This document shows positions 37,740 through 50,298 of a DNA stretch of 64,000 nucleotides, in pieces. Below the pieces are notes generated by a model. The model searched no databases. It was not told the DNA's origin and saw only the letters and a program-made list of their open reading frames with translations. The position numbers were made by a program, and so were the translations under genes. The DNA is from Nepenthes gracilis (Eukaryota > Streptophyta > Magnoliopsida > Caryophyllales > Nepenthaceae). The DNA is taken from positions 14,343,299 to 14,407,298 of the forward strand of contig BSYO01000009.1 in NCBI GenBank assembly GCA_033239525.1. Reading direction: 5' to 3'. Position 1 is the stretch's first letter. Each line of letters opens with the position of its first letter.

Positions 37740-40095
37740 TGTGATAGACCACATTCCTAATCGAAAATTGGTTAGATTCCAACTGTAAAATGGCCGTCAG
37801 ACTAAATACAAACCTATATAATGTCGTTGTACAATATATACATAACTAAACAACCATCGTAGGATCCAAATGCCACAATATATTTGTGGCTCCAACGTCA
37901 CATCTTCGAACACAACAACGGACAAAAAGATGCCACCAGGTACCAAAACAGAAAACATAATAACTGCAAAAGTATAAATAAAAAACCATCAATACACAAT
38001 GGAACTAAACTATCTGTACATCCTCAATACAACAAATACAATTCATCAAAATATACAAGAGTCCTCCGTGCATAAGTACAAAACCACAAAATGTCTAAAT
38101 CCATAGAATGTTCCTCCAAGTCTTTCGCCTAGCCGAATTCTAATTCTCTACCTCACCTTACCAGGTGTAAGCTCGTACATATCTGAAGACAAAAAAACAG
38201 TAAAGAGTGAACCAAATATTTAACAAGGCACAATATAATCAAGGACAGTAAGCAATATACTCAAAATAAAGTAGATGATGGATATATAAGTATAATATAA
38301 ATGCGTAAACATGAAATATAAACAAATACTTTTCTGAAACACATTTAAGTTTTACATTTTATTACTAATTCTTTTAGGTTCTAAAACATGTAGAAACTTT
38401 TTTATCTTTACAAACCATGACTAGTAGGTCTTACCAACTAACAATGTAGTCAAATCGAAAAAATGATCATATAATTCCACATGATCTAAGGCACTACCCA
38501 TGGATCTCAAGCTTTAACATGCCGTGGTGGACGGTATACCAATAATCCCAGGATATATTGGGTTAATAGTCCTTATTCTTATGTTATCATGTCCCCCGTG
38601 GGAGGTAATTTCTTGATTTACCACAGCAATATCCTAAAGTATACTAGGGAATACTACCCTTTGAAATACAAATCTTTAATTCAGATTCTTAATTACTTAT
38701 TCTTAAGAAAAGGTTCCACCATAAATTTATATAGAAGTTCTCACTCCCTGAAGAATGAATCATCAAACATAACAAGTTGTGAAGTTCCCTTCAGATACTT
38801 TACATAACTTTCATAATTCTTTCATATAAATATAAATAATCAATTTCTTATGACTTCATGTCTTCACATACTTTTAATTATATGCATAAATTAACATAAA
38901 ACTTGAAACATGTAATAAATTCTTACCATCGTGAGCCAAACATAACTTTAGAGCTTCCGGACAACAAGCACTTTACAATTGCATATGACATAATTTTCGA
39001 AACACGTATAATTAACATATACAAAATATATATAAATAATTACCAAATAAATTGAATACACACGTCCATAAGGCTAGGGTTACAAATTTCTAAAACAAAA
39101 TCATGCATAAATTATAAGAAAATCGGATAAAACCGAAGGGGGCGCAAGTGAGAGTTTCGGTGAACAAATACAGTACAAACTACCAAATCGGATACCCAAT
39201 TGATAAATTAACATGTTCAAGGTATGGGTAACGATATTCTAGAGTCAATTTATACAAAAATTGTAAAAATAAATGGGTAAAAGCATTGGGGCCCGAGGTT
39301 AGGGTTTCTGTACGAAATACCGTTAAAACTAGAAATCGGATATGAAATCAACATATATGCATGCTCAAGTCATGGGTTCTATAAAACATAAATTTAATCA
39401 GGTGTTGAAATGAGGATACCCGAAAAAAATAGAATAAAAGTGCAAAGAAACGACAGAAAATGGTATGAGTACACTTGTCTTAACCCGATCTATCACTTCT
39501 CTAACTAGCTCGAAATCGAAATCAAACCCAAGAACCTCAATCTCCTCCTTCTCTCTCCTCTCCTTCACATTCTCTCCCTCTCCTATCTCTCTTTTCACGC
39601 GAAAAATGATGTGGAAGAAGACCGTTGCGCGTTTATAACACGGAGCACTAGCCTAACGCACTTTAGGCGCACTGTTGCTAGATACGGCGCTCGTGCATGT
39701 ATTGAGTGTGCTTCAGGCGCCCCTCTTCTAGAATTCGTGCTCAATAGGGGGCTCAAGTGTGAGTCAGGTGTGGGTCAAGCCTGGGGCAGGCCTGCAGGGA
39801 GCCAACTTCGCCCACGCACTGTCTAGGATCTGTTTCGACCCTTTTAACCAAATATTTTATATCTTTGGACCCTAATTTTGATTATATTAACTTAATAAAT
39901 CGTGATTATTATAATTTAAAACTCAAATCTTATTTACTGATTAACATTTCAAAGTTTACAACGTTGGTTCCCGATTTTGCCAATTTCGGATCTTTGGGCT
40001 TTTCAATTTCATTTCTCCCATGTTCTTTGACCTCAATTCATTTAAATTAATTTAATTACTCCTAATTATCATATTTTGAAAACTGATACCTTACA
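37740..40095 (-). repeat. Solo LTR, family A (A6), perfect target duplication
   Basis: It is 2356 bp on the minus strand, TGTGATAGACC to GATACCTTACA read on +. Flanks are CAAAC (37735-37739) and CAAAC (40096-40100), identical. The sister B LTR at 45681-45705 has the uninterrupted site (GCTTCAAATGGTCACGG), which confirms the insertion. Its TATA and leader are not clear. No coding content. Confidence 0.95.
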
Positions 40096-40384
40096 CAAAC
40101 GGTCACGGTGACACTCCCTCCTGATCGACGACGGCAACGGCGTTTTTGCTCTGCTTCGGCTTGTGCGTAGCTTACCTCTTCGATTCGTGCTCTCCCCTTC
40201 TCAGTTCACCTATTGTCCCACTTAATTAATGGAGAGTAAATTATGTAAGCGTTACGGATCCCTATTTTCGGCGTCGATTTCTTCCTTCTCTACCACCGTA
40301 GAAGCACGCCACTCCTCTCTCTCTCTTTTCCCCTTTCCTTTTCCTTCCCCTTTCCTTTGTCTTCCCCTTCCTTCTTTGTTCATC

Positions 40385-40442
<58 letters not shown>

Positions 40443-40571
40443 TGTCATTTATTATTAATTATTCAATACCCATTATTATTAATAATATTCATTAATATCA
40501 ATTATTATATTATTTATTATTATATTAAATCTATAACTACATAATCCGAGTTAAAATATTTAGGTGTTACA
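40096..40571 (-). repeat. B 3' LTR, piece 4
   Basis: It continues the LTR from GGTCACGGTGAC to the TGTAAC end (minus) at 40571. It matches 45690-45868 over its first ~180 bp and contains a TTA microsatellite of about 60 bp (40387-40442). The remaining LTR start is missing from the truncated 5' copy. Confidence 0.85.
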
Positions 40572-42299
40572 ATCCTTTCCCTTAAAAGAATTTTGCTCTC
40601 AAAATATAGGTCTTGATCCTCAAATAATTGCCGATACTTTTACCTAAAGAACTATCTCTATTCGAATTAGACATTCATCAAATATTTACTCCTTTCAAAA
40701 CCAATGGTACATAATTTCAACATGAAATAGATCATACTCATACTACTGAAATATTAATATTAAAAGAGTCTCTCTCTACATAGTATTTGCACAAGTCGAG
40801 TTCCCAATCTTTCTGATCTCCAATGTCCTCACAATCATCCACTAGCAATTACATTACCCACTTACAATAATCACACTTAAACTTATCCTTCCAATACAAC
40901 TCTTGTACAACTATGATATATAACTTGAATCGTTAATTGAAAGCACTAGCATCCCACTTCATTGCATCATGTCGTTGACCTCAATAATGATGCTATCGAT
41001 CAAAATTTAAATTGTTCTACAACCTCAATCGCTTTTGATTGTTCTATATAGGTTAACTCTACAAGTCATCCTTAATCATACAGTATCAAATACTCTTATT
41101 GAATTATCTAAATCCTTAATATGGGTTATCATTAAAGTACATCCATCCAAAATATTCTATGAATTAGTAAATTATCAATCTACAAACGCATTCATCATAA
41201 ATTGATGGTTACTTCTTATCGGCATACACCTGATTGTCATCGCATTTTAATAATACATCATAACCCAATAGAACTTCCAACTTACATATCATACAACCCT
41301 TAAAGGATGCAATCCAAAGTTTAAATTATTTTTATAACCTTCAATTGATACTGTTGTCTTCCAACTCATGCAATGACAATCTCTAATTTAAATTCCACTA
41401 ATGGGTTCTTCTATACCATCATTTATCTCGTTTCGATAATTCATTCCATTTTTAGCTTAGACTAAATTCTTCCAAAAATAACAACTCCTAAGAATTAGAT
41501 TTCTAAGTCTCAAAACCTATAATTGTAATTGTCATTGATCTAAATTATGAATTGATCACTTTAATTTTTCTCGATCCAACTAATTGAATTCAAAACTTTA
41601 TCTTTTCAAATAATAGATGAGTACAATCCAAGAATTATAAATACAAGTATTGATAAACTCTTCCAATCAGTCAGAAATAACCACGAAGATCTGCGGAACT
41701 CCAATCTAAGGACTCTAATAGGGGCAAGTCCAATTAACAACTGCTCTAACTATTGATAAATTTATAATTATACGTGATACTTAAATGAAATTATCTAAAC
41801 TTGCCTTCCCTTAACCTAAATTTTAGACCATAGAGTTGATCGTTCAAATATACACCTCAAATTTTGATGGACAATCCTTAAATTTTTTTTTTTTTTTATT
41901 CTCAAGGAAATCCCTAATGTCGCAAATACTCATTAACGTTGTCGAAAATGTTGTACAACCTTTTCAATGAGAAATCAAATTATAAAGGATGTCTGCGATC
42001 ACAAACTATCTTCCTGGGCATTATACATTTATACTAAATAATTATCTAATGGATTGCACAGAACCCATAAATATATACCCTTAAGTGCTTATAATCAATA
42101 CTAGATAATAACTTTTATTTTTTGGAATGGATATTACTTGTACAAGGTCTCAAAGTCTCAAAACATTCTTTAATCAATACATAAAGTAAAAAAGGAAAGA
42201 ACACAAAGGTCACAAAATATATTAAACTAAATTCTAAAGATTGTAGGATATAGTACCTAAGGTATGTATACTACCTTCATCGATATGAGACAAAGCCTG

Positions 42300-42830
42300 T
42301 ACCTCTTGATCATGAATGGTGTAAACTTTATCTAAGCTCTAAGATTGTCATCTATAGTACCAAGCTTTTCATTGTTTGGCAAAATGTCCTGATTGGCAAT
42401 AACGTGATATAGTCAATGGATCTTTTAGCTTACTAGAGATACCATTACCGTAGTTGTTGTTGTAGACGTGTTGCAACATTTGGCGACATAGCTGGTCTTT
42501 TCATACTTTAAACGATGTTGCTTGTCATGAGGATTGCTAATTTTTTGCCGCTTAATTGATGAGGATGGAAATGACTTACTTTCAAAGTATGAAATAATTA
42601 GCTTCGACTGTCTGTTCTTAGTGAATGTGGAATCAATAGAAGCTAGTGTCTCTACCATCCATGAATTGCAAATCAAGATATTAATGGCTTGGTCTACACG
42701 TTGGTCTGCTTGTTGGAGTGCTCTTAAAATATCTGAATTTTTTTTGTATGGGTGCCATTGGAAGCTCTTAGTGAATTTGCCAAATTCACACCTTGTTGTT
42801 CTGACATCCTACAAAATAGAGAGTATAAAA
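42300..42830 (-). pseudogene. Possible gag remnant in family B
   Basis: On the minus strand near 42380 the sequence reads RYCQSGHFAKQ followed by a stop where a Cys would complete a zinc knuckle. A second piece, VYTIHDQEVQA, resembles the segment linking gag and protease in gypsy elements. Frames are broken throughout. One loop residue and two ligands of the knuckle are missing, so this is a suggestion only. Confidence 0.35.
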
Positions 42831-43176
42831 TAAACCTATTTTAATATTTTAAATTCGTTTATAGGCCGGCAACCCAAGGCATTTACCAACCCCAAGCTCC
42901 AAACTATACAATTAATTCATTGATTAGAGCTCACCAAGATATTATAAGTCGTTAACTTATTTAAGAATTCCAAAATACCTTGAACTTGTCCTATTCCTAA
43001 GTCCTCAAATCATTTAACGAACCAAATTTTATGATGCCAAATCCTCTAAATCATCTAAAAGACATGCAGTCCTCTATCAGAAATAATCTAAATTCCCATA
43101 TCCTATTCAAGCGGCTAATATCATTAAATATCAGCAATGCATAAAATACCGAAGTGTTCTTCACAGAACTTTAATT

Positions 43177-43187
43177 CTCTAATACCA
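43177..43187 (-). promoter_or_regulatory. Primer binding site of family B element
   Basis: TGGTATTAGAG on the minus strand, four bases inside the 5' LTR end, differs from the initiator Met tRNA complement TGGTATCAGAG by one C-to-T change. It sets orientation and the LTR boundary at 43192. Confidence 0.8.
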
Positions 43188-43191
43188 TAAT

Positions 43192-44866
43192 TGTGACGAT
43201 CCAAACTCAAGTCACCCGACTCGATCCAAACCAACCATAAGGAAACCAAAAATTATAATCAATCTCATAAATGCATCATTAAATTAAACATAATAATTAT
43301 AATCCTCATAATAAACTCTTTCAAGATAATAAATATTTACAATATTATTATCCTAGGAACATAATCCCAATAACATATCTAAAAAAAACCTCGATCAATG
43401 AAACTAACTCTAAAGTTTCTCCTCACTAATCAATCTCCAATATCATTTCTATCTTGAAGTTTTGTAGCAAAAGTATGATCCCTCAGCCCATACTATACAA
43501 TCAACTAAATTTGGAGTCAATTAAATAAAAGAGTGAGTCGAATGCCCAACAAGTAAAATTAATCAATAATAAAGAAATACAATAAGGCAACAATTCAATA
43601 AAAATTAATAAAATGTGGCATAACAATTATTGTCTGATGCTCAACGATATGTATTCACGACCCAAAAGTTATAAGAATAATTAGATATCAGGAATGCAAC
43701 ATGGACTCCACCGAATCCGATTATTAGCTCAATTTGAAGTCATAATTATACGAGATAATAAGAATCTCCCCAGACCTTATTCTACCATAGTGAACCAAAG
43801 GCTACATATTTACACCCCCAATGGTTGGGTGAGTATCATAAGATTATCCGAAATCCATGATATCCTCACTACCCCTATAGTCCTCTCTAAGACTGTACCT
43901 ATAGTATACTCATACCATCTATGATACATTTTGCCAATGATATCTCAAATATCATCATCTATGGTAGTCACTAGGTTATAAATATCCCGAATAATAACAT
44001 TAATTGTATAAAATTAATAATAGCATGTGATATACCAACCACTATCTGAGACTCAATAATATGTTGTGTTCGCAATCCAAAAGCCATATGAACGACTAGA
44101 TATCAAGAATACAATAAGGATTCCATTGAATCTGATCATTAACTCAATACGAGGTCACAACTATACGAAATAACGATAATTTTCACAATATAAGATAACA
44201 ATAATCTCTATGGACCTTATTTTACCATAGTGAACTAAAGGCCACATATTTACGTCACAAATGGTTAGATGAGTACCACGAGGTTACCCGATATTCATGA
44301 TATTCCAACTACCCTTACAGTCCTCCTTGAGGCTGTATCCATAATATTCTCATACCGTTTATAATATCCCTCGTCAAGATATCCTAGATATCATCATCTA
44401 CAGTAATCATTAAGTTATAAACATCCATCCTCAATATTAATGATCTCAACCTCCGGAATGAAATAGGTATTAGGAAAAGTATAGACTACTCTATGGTTCC
44501 ACGGACTTTCATACGCTCGAATACCGTAGAGTTTTCATATACTTTCTTTTATTTATAAATAGAATACCAATAAAATATACACAAGCGGTTAAAGTCAATG
44601 CAAAAATCGATCACCACAGGAATAGGAGAAAATCCAAGAAAATTCAGGAGATTCGGCCAATCATATATATATAATTTATATTATACTCAATCATAATCGG
44701 CCCTCCCGGCATATCAAATCTCATTTCTAATGCCACAAAATATCCTCAATTTTGTCGTTATCGAACTAACCCACGATTCTCATCTTATTTAACTATCTCG
44801 ATTAACTCCACGAAAATCTAATTGAAATAATAACCACCAATAACTTTTCCCTCAATCAATTAATAA

Positions 44867-44904
<38 letters not shown>

Positions 44905-45869
44905 ACCCACTCTGTTCCCTCTTTCTCTCCCACTCACACACACACCCACACACTCTTCAGCACACACGCACCTCTCACATCCACACATATATACCTGCAA
45001 ATATCATGCATACCTTCAATTAAGAACTTATTATGCTTCCAAAACTTATGCACAGATATATGCTCCACACTAGAAGCCATGCTGCGCACAGGTGATTATC
45101 ATTCCTCCTCCTACAAAGAACAGTCCAAAGTATCATCTACCGCAATTAACATTCATCTATATATATATATATATATATACACACGCAAATCACGAATACA
45201 ATAATTTAAGCCAAATCTATGAACAACTAATTTCACCATAGTGTCTCACAGTACGCGTTCGGCACCGTAAACAGAGCACGACACCCTGCTCCTCACCTCC
45301 TTCCCATTCTCACCGAAAACAATGAAAACCCAACTTCTCTTTTTCCACATGTAAAACCAAGATTTTGTATGATAAGCGTACAAAATTCATACCCTAATTC
45401 ATCACAAGCCCCCATAAATTTCGAGTCTTTATCCATCAGAGCCGTGGCTCAGCATTTCCAATTTGTTAATTTACAGCCAACAATACACTCAATTTCCCAC
45501 AAATCACGGTGCGAAAATAGGAGAATTAGCATCAATAAGGAGAAGAGAAGATTTACTTGGAAGAAAGAGTAATTTACTTGCCTGAAACTGTAGCACAGCT
45601 AGGGTTTAGCGGCGGCTACGGCGGCAATGGCAGCTTCAGCTAAACGCACGACGGTGACTTTAATTACAGAGGCAGTGGCTGCTTCAAATGGTCACGGCGA
45701 CACTCCCTTCGGCACCGATCGACGACGGCAACAGCGGCTTTGCTCTGCTTTGGCTTGTGCGTAGCTTTCCTCTTCGGTTCGTGCTCTCCCCTTCTTAGTT
45801 CACCCATTGTCCCACTTAAATAATGGAGAGTAAATTGTGCTTGGGTTATCAATCCCCATTTTCGGCGCC
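43192..45869 (-). repeat. Family B 5' LTR, truncated
   Basis: It spans 2678 bp and aligns with 3' LTR pieces 1 to 4 in order, without the C, A5 and A6 insertions. It therefore serves as the empty reference for all three. Homology stops at about 45869, where about 290 bp of LTR start seen at 40281-40571 is missing. The block CCACTTAAATAATGG occurs at about 45814 and again at about 45869, just at the break, suggesting a repair scar. Confidence 0.85.
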
Positions 45870-47189
45870 ACTTAAATAATGGCCTCTTTACCCACGTTGA
45901 CCTCCCAGTTGCCTTTGGCCAGTCCCCTTTGGGTCAAAAAGTTACCTGTCCTCTGGAGTTCAACTCATTTTCCTTATATTAAATTAGTTAATAATTTGGT
46001 CATAAAATCCTCTATTTTTGTAACTACACCAAAATAGGCAGAATTAGCCAATGCCCAGTCATTGGAAAGGGTTTAATCGGAAGAAATCGTAATGAAAAAT
46101 ATCAATCATTTCAACCCTTTATCAAATTCGAATTCTCTCCACTTATTTTGTATCCTTTTTTAACGGTGAACGAAATTCAATCGCTTTTCTGATTAAGTCG
46201 ATAGACAATGTTAACTGCCCTAACGTCTAAATGAATCCCCCAATCAACAGAAGATCCGCGGCAGAGATGCACACAATTAACGCAAATGACTAATCAACTG
46301 GTTTTTCATCAATGGCATGCTCAAGGTTTGAATTCAATACTTCAAACATGGGGAGCTAGTATTGGTTATCGGCCAAAATAAACCGACCCAACCTAAAATT
46401 TTGGCAAAACCCAAGAGTCAACAACTTAAATAAGGAAGCATCAAACCAAATAGGTCAACTGAGTAATGACTCTGCATAAAATTAAACAAGACATTTAATC
46501 CTAACAAACTGTTATTGTCAACCGATTGATAATAAGGCCTCAATAAATGGCCCAATCTAAAAATCGCCAAAATGGTTCCCACATTAACAGTCAGACGATT
46601 TTCTCATTAATTCAAAGAATAGTTATATTCTAAAAGTAACGCCTCCCAATAGTTGTCTTGAAATGCCATTCAACACAAGCAACGGTTTCAGAACAAATTG
46701 AACAATTAAAATCCCGACTATGAATTTAATTCATCCCAAATCGGAAGGAAGAAGAAACCCCCCAAAAAAAAACACTCAAAAAATGAGTGTACTAAAGCGC
46801 AGCCACGCCCTCCCAGTCTCATATTTATCCCTATCTTCTTTTAATTGGAACACTTATTTTTTCTCCATATCTTTCTATCTCATTAAAAAAATTATTGACT
46901 TGAACGTCAGATAATATATTAGAGAATGAGTTCTATATATTTCCTACCTCTCATTTAGTTTATTGTGGTAAGCAAGACAAAAATTTACAATTATAAAAAT
47001 TGAACCCATTGCTATCTGGACCATCATAAGAAATAACTCGACCCCCTAATACGTACAACAAATCGGATCTATGGGACACATCAATATTAATGCTAATATT
47101 TTAAAAAAGCAATAAAAAGTAATTAATAGATAATGCTATTTAATATTTAAATTTTCGTAGTTGAATTTTATTTAACCAACAACTGCAAT
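45870..47189. other. Unassigned sequence between B element and tandem array
   Basis: About 1.3 kb of AT-rich sequence. I see no gene, LTR end or recognisable repeat. Short open frames (for example 46720-46914) show no protein-like pattern. Confidence 0.4.
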
Positions 47190-47656
47190 GAGAGTAAGTT
47201 CTAATTCTTCTAACAAAAGTAGGACCCTCGAGTCTCAAAATAAGGGGGTGGGGAAACTAACTAAAATCCAATATTTGAAATTCAAAGGTTCATTCACTAT
47301 CGAGCCGATCTACGAGGGCTTTACATTTTTGGCTGTGGAGTTGGCTTCGACTCCAACTAGAATGATGGGGTACGAGGAAACTAAGAAAAGCACAATTTCA
47401 AGATTTCACACACTCATAGGGCGGTTTTCTTTGACCTCAGCGGGAATAAGATTGGGAGGGAGAACTAATGGAAGCCTAATTTTAGGATTTCACAGACCTA
47501 TTAACCCATCCAGTACATTTTGAGGACCTTTATTATTTGGGTGTAGAGTTAGTGTTGACCTCAACGTAAATAACGAAGGCGTGGGAAACTAATCGAAGCA
47601 TAACTCTGGGATTTTACGAGCTCATTCACCATCAGGCCCATTTACGACGGCTTTGC
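47190..47656. repeat. Degenerate tandem array, left part
   Basis: A block containing GGGGAAACTAAC, AGGATTTCACA, GGCCCATTTACGA, GGCTTTG and GAGTTAGCTTCGAC in that order recurs. Anchor GGAAACTAA-type sites at about 47250, 47373, 47459 and 47581 give spacings of about 123, 86 and 122 bp. The array is cut by the Mutator-like element and resumes at 58395. Confidence 0.8.
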
Positions 47657-47921
47657 CCCGGCAGAGGGGCGCTGCTATGCCATTTGGCGACCCAGCGTGT
47701 ACGACACTCAACGGAGGCCATTAGATTTCATCCAACGGCCCCCGTTTTTATTATTTTAAAAAAATGTTGAAAAAAAACACGAAAAAACTAACAGTCGTCC
47801 AATGAAAAACGCATCCGATGGTTGTAAATAAAATAAAAAAAAAGGTTTTTTTTTAGAAAAGAGTGAAGCACATGCAGCCGTTGGATGCAAATGCATCCAA
47901 CGGCTACGGTTTTTTCTGGAA
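47657..47921 (+). repeat. MULE left terminal inverted repeat
   Basis: It matches the reverse complement of 58151-58394 from the GGGGCGC start through the CAACGGAGG block and the AAGGTTTTT run to the inner GCGGTTTTTTCTGG. About 24 bp near 47680-47700 are extra relative to the right end. It carries three palindromes at about 47716-47740, 47791-47826 and 47874-47907; the innermost has arms GCCGTTGGATGC / GCATCCAACGGC. Confidence 0.88.
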
Positions 47922-48229
47922 AATACAAACCGTTGTCTTCTCCATTTCTTCCTTCTGCACCCCTCTCTCTCTTTTTCTCTCTTCCTCTTCTCTTCTTCAT
48001 TTTACTGAGTGGCACCATTGTTGTCGTTGTCGCCCGAAAAAGAGAATAGCTATTGCCGTAGTCGTTATTTGGTGTCGTCGTTGTCCATCATTACTGTTTG
48101 GAGCTGTTGGAGTATTCATCGTTACATATTGGGCAAGTAATCTCTTCCATTCCTTAAAATCAACTATAAGTCTACCTTTTCATCCATTAAAATTTAAAGA
48201 TTTAGGAGTCGGGTCATGTGTAAATAGGT

Positions 48230-48800
48230 AAATACATAAATATTATATAAATACATAAATAAATAAATAAATAAATATATATATATATATATATATAGAT
48301 TTGGGAGTCGGATACATAAATATTTATATATGTATTTATATATATAAATACATAAATAGATATATATATATATATATCTACATAACTATGTACGTATATT
48401 ATTTATATGTTTATATAAATATTTATATAAATATATAAATATATGTATATTATATGTATATATATATAGTTGTGTACATATATATATATAAACATATGTA
48501 TATGTATATGTATAAATATAACTGTGTACATATAAATATATAAATATTTATAAATATAAATATATAAATATTTATAAATATATTTATATAAATATTTATT
48601 TATATATATTTATATGTATATGCATATGTATCAAAATAAAATTGTGTACGTATAAATATATAAATATATAACTGTGTATATATTTTTATGTATAACTTTG
48701 TGATATTTATATATAAATTAATATATGCATTTATTTATATATATAAATATATAACTGTGTGTCCACTATGCAGTGTATATACATATGTATAATGGATTGT
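48230..48800. repeat. TA-rich low-complexity tract
   Basis: About 570 bp of ATATAA, TAAATA and TATGTA repeats lie between the MULE left repeat region and the transposase remnant. No gene. Its composition suggests microsatellite growth, and it may replace the original transposase promoter. Confidence 0.85.
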
Positions 48801-48871
48801 GTATGTATTGCTCCTATTGCAAATAATGTAATGTTCCCACTATTTTGTTTGCTGTTGCAACTGTATAATTG

Positions 48872-50228
48872 ATGAAAATACTCCAAAAATTGGCATGATT
48901 TTTGAAAATATAGATGATGTTTGGGAGTGTTGGAAGTAGTATGATACTCAAATGGGATTTTTAGTACGAAAATATTTAATTGGGAAATCTAAAATTGATA
49001 AAGGAGATATATCTAGAATATTTTGTTGTTCAAAAGAAGGGACGCGTCTACTAGACAAGTGAAGGGATGAAAATGCAAAACAACGATGGAAAACACGTTG
49101 TGGTTGTCCAATTATGATGGATTGTGTACTTATTAGGGAAACCGAAAAAATAAGTGTTAAAAACTTTATTGAATCACATAACTACGATCTTGAATCTCCA
49201 GAAATGAGACACGTGCTTAGATAGCAAAGGGAGGTTTCAGAAGTGCATGCTCATTTAATTGACATGACCCAATACGCCGGTTTAAGACCTTCTCAAACCC
49301 ACGAGCTAATTGTAGTTGAGACTGGTGATAGGAGTAATGTGGGTTACACAGCAGAGGACCAAAAAACTTTTCTCCGTTGTAGGAGACAACGGTGTATGGA
49401 GTTTGGTGAGGCAGGGGCAATACTTTCTTATTTTCAAAAGAAAAAATTACAGAACTCTTTATTTTTTAGCGACATGCAGTTGGATAACGAAGACTGTGTC
49501 ACTAATTTATTTTGGACAGATCCAGTAATGGTCGTCGATTATCAAGTATTTGGTGATGTCATTATTTTTTATACAACTTATGGGACAAATAAAGGTTTGC
49601 GGCCGTTCAGGGTCTTCCCAGGTTTTAATCATTACAGATTGACCGTTGTTTTTGGAGCGGCATTATTGTACAATGAAACAGTCGACTCTTTTCTTTGGTT
49701 ATTCGAGACCTTTTTGAAATGTCACAGCAGGCAGGCTCCCCAAACTATTTTTACTGATCAAGATGCCGCAATGGCGAAGGCTCTTGCGTCAGTGATGCCG
49801 TCAACGTTGCATGGTTTGTGCACTTGGCATATTATACAAAATGTCACTAAACATCTCGTGAATCGTGATGGTTTGCTTTTCGAGTTTAGTAAATTGATAT
49901 ATGAATACGATGATGAAAGACAATTTGAGAGTGCTTGGTCAACTATGATGTCCGTGGAGGAAGGCAGTCATGTAAAGTCATGGTTAGATGGAATCTATTG
50001 TTTAAGATATAAATGGGCTGCGTGTTTTATGAAAAATGTGTTTACATTGGGAATTAGAAGTACGCAACTAATGCTATGTTTGGTTGTTAAAATAATGTGG
50101 GAATAAGGTGAGAATAGAATTTCTATTCCCAGTGAATAGATATTTCTCCATTTAGTTATAAATTTAATTAGAAATAAATATTTTTAAAAAATATTTATTC
50201 CCACATTTGTGAGAATAGCTATTCTCAC

Positions 50229-50298
<70 letters not shown>

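Larger units (their letters stand above)
40572..43191 (-). mobile_element. Family B internal region (non-autonomous)
   Basis: On the minus strand its end reads GAGAGCAAAATTCTTTTAAGGG then AAAGGAT before the LTR, the usual polypurine-tract context. Its start carries the primer site. The 2.6 kb between is AT-rich and full of stops in all frames. Only a weak gag-like stretch near 42.3-42.8 kb is recognisable. I see no RT, RNase H or integrase motif, so any movement would have needed proteins from another element. Confidence 0.7.
23420..45869 (-). mobile_element. Family B large-LTR element, interrupted by C, A5 and A6
   Basis: The element runs on the minus strand: 5' LTR 43192-45869 (truncated), primer site 43177-43187, short internal region 40572-43191, and 3' LTR in four pieces (23420-24897, 34266-34530, 36837-37739, 40096-40571). 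The pieces total about 3.1 kb and are colinear with the 5' LTR and with the solo B LTR at 54245-57691. The internal region is only about 2.6 kb with no RT, RNase H or integrase. It is therefore a non-autonomous element or a deletion derivative. The left LTR edge (TG changed to CG) was placed by alignment to 43192. Confidence 0.8.

Noticed and set aside
48230..48800. Centromeric or origin-like AT-rich region
   Set aside because: Simple TA-rich microsatellite growth within the MULE explains it; no higher-order repeat seen.
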